From Streptomyces sp. Ag109_O5-10 (GTDB taxonomy: Bacteria > Actinomycetota > Actinomycetes > Streptomycetales > Streptomycetaceae): a stretch of DNA of 64,000 nucleotides. The notes beneath the pieces are model-generated. The model was not told where the DNA came from. It did no database searches and was given only the letters and a program-made list of their open reading frames with translations. Below, in pieces: positions 58,047-64,000 of the stretch (position 1 is its first letter; each line of letters begins with the position of its first letter). The stretch lies in assembly GCF_900105755.1 (NCBI RefSeq), contig NZ_FNTQ01000001.1:3596001-3660000 (forward strand), written 5' to 3'. The position numbers and the translations under genes were made by a program.

Positions 58047-59258
58047 TCACACGGTGTCCGGCACCGGGATCGGCCGCTTCTCGATCGCCGCCGCCATCAC
58101 CTCCGGGAAGAGGTCGGGCGTGCACGCGAACGCCGGTGCCCCCAGCGCCGCGAGCGCCGCCGCGTGCTCCCGGTCGTACGCCGGCGCCCCCTCGTCCGAC
58201 AGCGCGAGCAGCGCCACGAACTGCACCCCCGACGCCTTCATCGCCGCGACCCGCTTCAGCATCTCGTTGCGTATCCCGCCCTCGTAGAGGTCGCTGATGA
58301 GGACGACGACGGTCTCCGCGGGCCGGGTGATCTGCGACTGGCAGTACGCCAGCGCCCGGTTGATGTCCGTCCCGCCGCCGAGCTGGGTGCCGAAGAGGAC
58401 GTCCACCGGGTCGTCCAGCTGGTCCGTGAGGTCGACCACCGCGGTGTCGAAGACGACCAGCCGGGTGTCGATCGACCGCATGGACGCGAGGACCGCCCCG
58501 AACACCGAGGCGTACACCACCGAGGCCGCCATCGACCCGGACTGGTCGATGCAGAGCACCACCTCCTTCTTCACCGACTGCGACGCCCGCCCGTACCCCA
58601 CCAGCCGCTCCGGTACCACCGTCCGGTACTCGGGCAGGTAGTTCTTGAGATTGGCCGCGATGGTGCGGTTCCAGTCGATGTCGTGGTGGCGCGGGCGGCT
58701 GACACGGGCGCTGCGGTCGAGGGCGCCGGTCAGGGTGGCCCGGGTACGGGTGGCCAGCCGCTTCTCCAGGTCCTCGACGACCTTGCGCACGACCGCCCGC
58801 GCCGTCTCCTTCGTCGTCTCCGGCATCGCCTTGTTGAGCGAGAGCAGCGTGCCGACCAGGTGCACGTCCGCCTCCACCGCCTCCAGCATCTCCGGTTCGA
58901 GCAGCAGCGCGGCCAGCCCGAGCCGGTCGATGGCGTCACGCTGCATGACCTGCACCACGGACGACGGGAAGTACGTCCGGATGTCCCCGAGCCAGCGTGC
59001 GACCGACGGCGCCGACGCCCCGAGCCCCGCCGAACGCTCCCGCCCCGACTGCGGTCTGTCCCCCTTCCCGTACAGCGCGGCCAGCGTCCCGTCCATCGCC
59101 GCGTCCCGCCCCGACAGCGCGCACCCGGTCCCGTCGGCGGCCTCGCCCCCGAGCACCAGCCGCCACCGCCGCAGCCGCTCCCGCGCGGCATCAGCGGCGC
59201 CGGCACCGGTGCCGATCCTGGTGCCCGCGTCCGTCGCGGCCGTCGCGTCCGTGGTCAT
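58047..59258 (-). CDS. VWA-domain protein of a MoxR/DUF5682/SWIM system
   Basis: 403 aa. An N-terminal helical region (RYLGD-like, RWLGDIRTYFPSSVVQVMQR) precedes a C-terminal von Willebrand A domain. The metal-ion-dependent adhesion site DQSGSM is at about residue 240, with further ligands in GGGTDIN and LISDLYEGG. VWA proteins next to MoxR ATPases act as adaptors in complex remodelling. ATG 59258 overlaps the DUF5682 stop (ATGA). Likely YehP equivalent. Confidence 0.88.
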   Translation of the reverse strand: MTTDATAATDAGTRIGTGAGAADAARERLRRWRLVLGGEAADGTGCALSGRDAAMDGTLAALYGKGDRPQSGRERSAGLGASAPSVARWLGDIRTYFPSSVVQVMQRDAIDRLGLAALLLEPEMLEAVEADVHLVGTLLSLNKAMPETTKETARAVVRKVVEDLEKRLATRTRATLTGALDRSARVSRPRHHDIDWNRTIAANLKNYLPEYRTVVPERLVGYGRASQSVKKEVVLCIDQSGSMAASVVYASVFGAVLASMRSIDTRLVVFDTAVVDLTDQLDDPVDVLFGTQLGGGTDINRALAYCQSQITRPAETVVVLISDLYEGGIRNEMLKRVAAMKASGVQFVALLALSDEGAPAYDREHAAALAALGAPAFACTPDLFPEVMAAAIEKRPIPVPDTV

Positions 59259-61633
59259 CTCCCCGCCCCCACAAGGTCGTTGTCCGATTCCTCCGCCTCT
59301 TCCCCTTCACCGAGGCCGAGCAGCAGGCGCAGCACCGGCAGTACGGCGTCGGCGCGCCCGGCGTCCGGCTCGGCGCCGAACCCCGGTGTTCCGCCGGCCT
59401 GCCCCGCTCCGCCCCGGAGCCGCTCCCCCGGGCCACGGCGCACCAGTTCGCCGATCGTCCGGCGCACCCCCGGCTCGTACACCGAGAACGTCCGGCGCAG
59501 CAGCGGCAGCACGTCCGTGAACGCCTCCGCCGGCACCCCGGTCAGCCAGGCGTCGACCAGGCCGAGCAGCCGCTCGTCGTGCACCAGCAGCATCCCGCCC
59601 GCACCGCTCCCGCCGACGAACCCCTCGATCCAGGCGGCCGCGTCCGCCGGCGGGGTCCCCGGTGAGAGCACCAGGCCCATCAGCCGCGCCGCCTCCTGCG
59701 GATCCAGCTCTCCCTCGTCGAGCAGGATCCGCACGGCCCGGCCGCGCAGCACCCCGGGCACGGTGTCCCGCCCGGAGAGCGTGCGCAGCACGGCCCCCCA
59801 GCGGAGGCGGAGGTCCGACTGACCGGGACCGGCCTGCGCCGCCGTCTCCCCGAGCAGGCCCACCGCCGTGTGCACCGCGTCCACATGGCCGCGCATCTCG
59901 TCGGCGGCGTCCGCGTCGAGGGCGGCGCAGGCCGGCGGGAGCCCGACGAAGACCCGCTCGGCGAGACCCGCGGCGACCTCGGCGAGTGCCCGGGTGTCGG
60001 TGCCCCGGACGTCGCCGTAGCGCAGGGAGCGGACCAGGGCGGGCAGGGCCTGGGCGAGCCGGCCCACGTCCGTGTCCAGCGCGGCCCGGTCGGCGAGCGC
60101 CCGCATCACCACCGGCAGCGCGTCCGGCAGCCCGGCGAGCAGGCAGTGCTCGGCGAGCCCGGTGACGTCGGCGAGGTCGCTCGCCTGCACCGCGTCGGCC
60201 TCGGCCCTGCCCGTCGCCGCGCCCTCGACGGTCGTCCCCCACACGCCCGCCTCGGCCACCCGCACCGACAGCTCCGGCTCCCAGCGCAGCCGCCACGTCT
60301 CCCGGAACGTTCCGGTGCTTCCCCGCGACTGCGCGGGCTCCCCCCATCCGACGCCGAGCAGCCGCAGCCGGTGCAGCAGCCGGCTGCGCCCGGCGTCGGT
60401 CTCCTTGCGCAGGTCGAGCTCCAGCTCACGCTCCAGCGCCTCCGGCTTCAGCCTGAGCCGGCGCTGCTCCCGGGCGAGGTCCCGCTGCAACGGCACCGCG
60501 GGCGCCGCCTCCGGCACCTCCCCCAGCACGTCCCCGACCACCAGCCGGTCGTGCACCAGCGCCAGCGGGACGTCCGAGCCCTCGCAGAGCACAGCCCGCA
60601 CCGCGTCGGTCGTCTCGCCGAGGCCGGGCAGCGGGCGGCCGCGCATCACCGCGAGTGTCTCGGCCAGCCGTACCGCCTCGATGACGTGGGCCGAGGAGAC
60701 GATCCGGTCCTCCTCGCGAAGCAGTCCGGCCACCTTGGTGAGCCACCGCTCCACCGGCCGGTCCGGGGCGCGGAACAGATGCCCGTACCAGCCGGGCGAG
60801 TCGATGCCCGCGCCGTAGCCGCTCGCCCGGGCCAGCCTGCGGTTCGTCCACGGCACCCAGGTCAGGTCCGCCTTGACCTTGGGCAGCCCCTTCAGCATTT
60901 CCCTGTCGGCGGCGACGGGGTGCTTCGCGCGCAGCGCCGGCACGTGCCACGCCCCGCACACCACCGCGACCTGCTCCCCGAACTCCCGCTGTGCGGCGCG
61001 CAGCCTGAGCCGCATGTGGGCCTCCCGCACGGGATCGCGGTCGCGGCCGCCGGCCCCGTACGTCTCCCGCAGCGCCGCCATCGCCTCCGCCACCGCGGCG
61101 AACGGCGCGAACGCGTCCCGCTCACCGGCGCCGCCCCGGTGCTCGACGACGTCCTCCCACCAGCGCTCGGGGTCGTCGTAACCGGCGGCCTCGGCGAGCG
61201 CGGCCAGGGGGTCGACGCGGATCTGCTGCTGCCCGCCGCCGGATCCGGCGTCCGGTTCGCACGGGCCCTCCGGGCGCTGCCACGCCAGCGTGTGCGCGGC
61301 CGGCAGGTCGATGAAGCGGGCCGGGACCGCGTGCTCCAGGGCCCAGCGGAGCGCCACCCACTCGGGACTGAAGTCGGCCAGCGGCCAGAACGCCGAGCGG
61401 CCGGGCTCGTCCACGGCGTGCGCGAGGAGCGCGACCGGTGGCCGCATCTCCGGGTCGGCGACCAGCGGGATCAGCGCGTCGGCCTCGGGCGGCCCCTCGA
61501 TCAGCACCGCCCGCGGCCGGGCGGCGTCCAGCGCGGCCCGCACCGCCCGCGCGGAGCCGGGCCCGTGGTGCCGAACCCCCAGCAGCAGCGGCCCGGGGCC
61601 GGGCGACCGCCGCCACGCGGTGTCGTCACTCAC
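59255..61633 (-). CDS. DUF5682-family large protein (YehM-like)
   Basis: 792 aa. The N-terminal part has the family hallmark LLLGVRHHGPGSARAVRAAL, and later VVCGAWHVPALRAKHP and WVPWTNRRLARASGYGAGID; these recall TraB/erythromycin-esterase-like folds with conserved His and Glu. The remaining ~450 residues are helical repeats. GTG 61633 overlaps the AAA gene's TGA (GTGA), and the stop overlaps the VWA gene, so all three are translationally coupled. Function unknown; always found with MoxR and VWA partners as far as I recall. Confidence 0.82.
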   Translation of the reverse strand: MSDDTAWRRSPGPGPLLLGVRHHGPGSARAVRAALDAARPRAVLIEGPPEADALIPLVADPEMRPPVALLAHAVDEPGRSAFWPLADFSPEWVALRWALEHAVPARFIDLPAAHTLAWQRPEGPCEPDAGSGGGQQQIRVDPLAALAEAAGYDDPERWWEDVVEHRGGAGERDAFAPFAAVAEAMAALRETYGAGGRDRDPVREAHMRLRLRAAQREFGEQVAVVCGAWHVPALRAKHPVAADREMLKGLPKVKADLTWVPWTNRRLARASGYGAGIDSPGWYGHLFRAPDRPVERWLTKVAGLLREEDRIVSSAHVIEAVRLAETLAVMRGRPLPGLGETTDAVRAVLCEGSDVPLALVHDRLVVGDVLGEVPEAAPAVPLQRDLAREQRRLRLKPEALERELELDLRKETDAGRSRLLHRLRLLGVGWGEPAQSRGSTGTFRETWRLRWEPELSVRVAEAGVWGTTVEGAATGRAEADAVQASDLADVTGLAEHCLLAGLPDALPVVMRALADRAALDTDVGRLAQALPALVRSLRYGDVRGTDTRALAEVAAGLAERVFVGLPPACAALDADAADEMRGHVDAVHTAVGLLGETAAQAGPGQSDLRLRWGAVLRTLSGRDTVPGVLRGRAVRILLDEGELDPQEAARLMGLVLSPGTPPADAAAWIEGFVGGSGAGGMLLVHDERLLGLVDAWLTGVPAEAFTDVLPLLRRTFSVYEPGVRRTIGELVRRGPGERLRGGAGQAGGTPGFGAEPDAGRADAVLPVLRLLLGLGEGEEAEESDNDLVGAGR

Positions 61634-62748
61634 GCGCTCACCTCGCGGCAGGCGCGGTAGAAGTCCTTCCAGCCGTCCCGCTCGCGGACGACCGTCTCCA
61701 GGTACTCCTGCCAGACGACCCGGTCGGCGGCCGGGTCGCGGACCACCGCTCCGAGGATGCCGGCGGCGACGTCCCCGGCCCGCAGCACGCCGTCCCCGAA
61801 GTGCGCCGCCAGGGCGAGGCCGCCGGTGACGACGGAGATCGCCTCGGCCGTGGAGAGCGTGCCGCTCGGCGACTTGATCCTGGTGCGGCCGTCGGCGGTC
61901 ACCCCGTCGCGCAGCTCGCGGAAGACGGTGACGACGCGGCGGATCTCCTCGATGCCGTCGGGCACGGCCGGCAGGTCGAGGGAGCGGCCGAGCTGGTCGA
62001 CCCGGCGCGCGACGATGTCGACCTCGGCGTCCGGGCTGTCCGGCAGGGGCAGCACCACGGTGTTGAAGCGGCGGCGCAGGGCGCTGGAGAGCTCGTTGAC
62101 CCCCCGGTCGCGGTCGTTGGCGGTGGCGATCAGGTTGAAGCCGCGGACCGCCTGCACCTCCTGGCCCAGCTCGGGGATGGGCAGGGTCTTCTCGGACAAG
62201 ATCGTGATCAGCGTGTCCTGCACGTCGGCGGGGATCCGGGTGAGCTCCTCGACCCTCGCCGTCATGCCCTCCGCCATGGCCCGCATGACGGGGCTGGGCA
62301 CGAGGGCGTCCCGGCTGGGGCCGTGGGCGAGCAGCTGCGCGTAGTTCCAGCCGTAGCGGATCGCCTCCTCCGGGGTGCCGGCCGTGCCCTGCACGAGGAG
62401 GGTCGAGTCGCCGCTGACGGCGGCGGCCAGGTGCTCGGAGACCCAGGTCTTGGCGGTGCCGGGCACGCCGAGCAGGAGCAGGGCGCGGTCGGTGGCGAGG
62501 GTGGTGACGGCGACCTCGACGATGCGGCGCGGGCCGACGTACTTCGGCGTGATCACCGTGCCGTCCGGCAGTGTGCCGCCGAGCAGATAGGTGGCCACCG
62601 CCCACGGGGACAGCTTCCAGCGGGCCGGGCGCGGCCGGTCGTCCTGTGCGGCCAGTGCCGCGAGTTCGGCGGCGAAGGCGTGCTCGGCGTGCGGTCGCAG
62701 TGCGCTCTCGACGGTCGTCGGGTCGGTCGGTTCCACGGACACAGTCAT
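61630..62748 (-). CDS. MoxR-type AAA+ ATPase (YehL-like subfamily)
   Basis: 372 aa. Walker A LLLGVPGTAKTWVSEHLA near residue 90, the Walker B-region ARVEELTRIPADVQDTL, sensor 1 NLIATANDRDRGVNELS, arginine finger SSALRRRFN, and a helical lid domain. MoxR ATPases work with VWA proteins as chaperones that assemble or remodel complexes. ATG 62748 has GGAGGGGG upstream. First gene of the three-gene operon; its promoter carries a DNA-damage-type motif. Confidence 0.9.
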   Translation of the reverse strand: MTVSVEPTDPTTVESALRPHAEHAFAAELAALAAQDDRPRPARWKLSPWAVATYLLGGTLPDGTVITPKYVGPRRIVEVAVTTLATDRALLLLGVPGTAKTWVSEHLAAAVSGDSTLLVQGTAGTPEEAIRYGWNYAQLLAHGPSRDALVPSPVMRAMAEGMTARVEELTRIPADVQDTLITILSEKTLPIPELGQEVQAVRGFNLIATANDRDRGVNELSSALRRRFNTVVLPLPDSPDAEVDIVARRVDQLGRSLDLPAVPDGIEEIRRVVTVFRELRDGVTADGRTRIKSPSGTLSTAEAISVVTGGLALAAHFGDGVLRAGDVAAGILGAVVRDPAADRVVWQEYLETVVRERDGWKDFYRACREVSA

Positions 62749-62791
62749 GGCTGAGGCCCCCTCCAGCTCGGCCGGTTCGGATCTGGTGTCC

Positions 62792-62814
62792 ACCGTGCAC
62801 CACGCCACTGACAA
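62792..62814 (-). promoter_or_regulatory. RecA-independent (PafBC-type) damage promoter motif for the MoxR operon
   Basis: On the − strand: TTGTCAGTG, eight bases, then CACGGT. Matches the actinobacterial RecA-NDp pattern TTGTCRGTG-N8-TAnnnT except for the first base of the -10. About 43 bases before ATG 62748. Confidence 0.7.
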
Positions 62815-62850
62815 TCGCTCTGACCTGCACAAACGTGCTCGCCGGGCCGA

Positions 62851-62873
62851 TTGTCAGTGGCGGGACCTACCTT
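62851..62873 (+). promoter_or_regulatory. RecA-independent (PafBC-type) damage promoter motif for the SWIM gene
   Basis: TTGTCAGTG at 62851, eight bases, then TACCTT at 62868: a full match to TTGTCRGTG-N8-TAnnnT. The start codon begins seven bases after the -10, so the transcript is predicted to be leaderless. Confidence 0.82.
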
Positions 62874-62880
62874 CGATGGC

Positions 62881-64000
62881 ATGACTCAGCAGGGGGTGCG
62901 CTGGAGCGTGGACCAGGTGCTGGCCTTGGCGCCTGACGCCGCGTCACGCAAGGCGGGAAGCAGGCTCGGAGCGGCGGGGCCGTGGTCCGGGGCCGGGAGT
63001 TGCGAGGAGGGGACGGTATGGGGACTGTGCAAGGGCAGCGGCAGCAAGCCGTACCAGACGATCGTGGACGTCGCCGACCCGGCGGGGCCCGCCTACAAGT
63101 GCAGCTGCCCGAGCCGGAAGTTCCCCTGCAAGCACGCTCTCGGCCTGCTCCTGCTCTGGGCGGGCGGGGACGACTCGGTGCCGGCGGCGCGGCAGCCGCC
63201 GGACTGGGCCGAGCAGTGGATCGCGGGCAGACGCAGCCGTGCGGAGGGCAAACGGCCGACGGGCGCCGGGAGTTCCCCGGCCGCCGCTGATCCCGAGGCG
63301 GCCCGGCGCCGGGCGGAGCAGCGGGCCGAGCGGGTCACGGCGGGCGCCACGGAGCTGGAGCAGCGGCTGTCCGACCTGCTGCGCGGCGGCCTGGCCGCGG
63401 CCGAGCAGGCGGGGTACGGGCTGTGGGAGGAGACGGCGGCCCGCATGGTCGACGCCCAGGCTCCCGGACTGGCGGCGCGGGTAAGGGAGTTGGGGGCGAT
63501 ACCGGGCTCCGGTCCGGGCTGGCCGGTGCGGCTGCTCGAGGAGTGCGCGCTGCTGCACCTCCTCGTCCAGGGCTGGCTGCGCCGCGACCGGCTCCCGGCG
63601 GACCTCGCGGCCACGGTGCGCTCCCGCATCGGCCTGCCCGCCCCGGCGGACGGTACGCCGGTGCGCGACCGCTGGCTGGTCCTCGCCCAGTACGACACCG
63701 CGGACGCGAAGCTGACGACCCGCCGGATCTGGCTGCACGGCGCCGACTCGGGCCGCACGGCGCTGCTCCTCTCCTACGGTGCCGCAGGCCGCGCGCCCGA
63801 ACTGGCGCTGCCCGTCGGCCTCGCCCTGGACGCGGAGCTGTCCGCCTTTCCGGGTGCGGGGCAGCACCGGGCGGCACTGGGCGAGCGGTTCGCCGCACCC
63901 GCGCCCTCGTCGGCACGGCCGCCGGGGGTACCGACGGCACAGGCGGCGGCCCGGTACGGGGAGGCACTGCGCGACGACCCGTGGCTGGAATCCGTGCCGG
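62881..64000 (+). CDS. SWIM zinc-finger protein (YehQ-like), 3' end cut by window
   Basis: 373 residues are visible and the frame is open at the right edge. The SWIM motif CxCx6CxH (CSCPSRKFPCKHALGLLLLW) lies near residues 79-98. It is followed by a charged linker, helices (ERVTAGATELEQRLSDLL; GLWEETAARMVDAQAPGLAA) and a beta-rich segment (RDRWLVLAQYDTADAKLTTR). SWIM domains bind DNA or protein. ATG 62881 directly follows the promoter motif and has no Shine-Dalgarno. Divergent partner of the MoxR/DUF5682/VWA operon. Confidence 0.88.
   Translation, partial: MTQQGVRWSVDQVLALAPDAASRKAGSRLGAAGPWSGAGSCEEGTVWGLCKGSGSKPYQTIVDVADPAGPAYKCSCPSRKFPCKHALGLLLLWAGGDDSVPAARQPPDWAEQWIAGRRSRAEGKRPTGAGSSPAAADPEAARRRAEQRAERVTAGATELEQRLSDLLRGGLAAAEQAGYGLWEETAARMVDAQAPGLAARVRELGAIPGSGPGWPVRLLEECALLHLLVQGWLRRDRLPADLAATVRSRIGLPAPADGTPVRDRWLVLAQYDTADAKLTTRRIWLHGADSGRTALLLSYGAAGRAPELALPVGLALDAELSAFPGAGQHRAALGERFAAPAPSSARPPGVPTAQAAARYGEALRDDPWLESVP

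Overview
The window is very GC-rich, with strongly G/C-biased third codon positions, frequent GTG starts and GGAGG-type ribosome sites. It carries chaplin-type surface proteins, LAXTG sorting signals, a ZTP riboswitch before glyA and the order sucC-sucD-perM-purN-purH. All of this points to the chromosome of a Streptomyces species. From memory, the housekeeping order (sucCD, purNH, folD, mdh, glyA, trpS, D-Ala-D-Ala carboxypeptidase) resembles the S. coelicolor SCO48xx core region in reverse. No tRNA, rRNA, insertion sequence or CRISPR array was recognised.

Layout. 0-7 kb: end of a sensor kinase, an RsbW-like ATPase, a peptide-binding lipoprotein, a membrane metallophosphoesterase, a D,D-carboxypeptidase and a YihY/BrkB protein. 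7-11.3 kb: a compact divergent locus matching the mycobacterial decaprenylphosphoryl-arabinose pathway (GtrA, UbiA-type DPPR synthase, PAP2 phosphatase; DprE1, DprE2). 11.4-22.7 kb: RNA-ligase-like protein, trpS, riboswitch-controlled glyA, rocD, a YgiC-like ATP-grasp enzyme with a YgiB-like lipoprotein, a secreted protein, a transporter-like protein, a CGNR regulator, a MocR regulator and an AhpD-like protein. 22.8-23.1 kb: a PEP-mutase-family pseudogene.

23.1-31.2 kb is the most unusual stretch. It holds a LAXTG-anchored two-domain chaplin and nine small exported proteins of several paralogous types, in both orientations and separated by strong hairpins. Next to them are a stand-alone condensation-domain protein and a tyrosinase without its usual copper chaperone. 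I read this as a possible surface or matrix island; no function is proven. 31.3-39.1 kb is an osmoprotectant operon (aldehyde dehydrogenase, choline dehydrogenase, ABC ATPase, fused double permease, betaine-binding lipoprotein). Its ATPase has a C-terminal tail made of in-frame 99-bp copies of a repeat otherwise found between genes.

39.3-45.2 kb: DUF2637 protein, a small lower-GC patch, siderophore-interacting protein, mdh and two HTH-membrane regulators. 45.2-56 kb: DUF3017, folD, RDD protein, purH, purN, a membrane protein, perM, a sigma-like membrane protein, sucD and sucC. 56.3-57.8 kb: two uncharacterised proteins. 58-64 kb: a tightly coupled MoxR ATPase / DUF5682 / VWA operon divergent from a SWIM-domain gene. 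Both face inward-pointing copies of the motif of the actinobacterial RecA-independent (PafBC) DNA-damage promoter, which suggests a DNA-damage-induced chaperone-like or conflict system.
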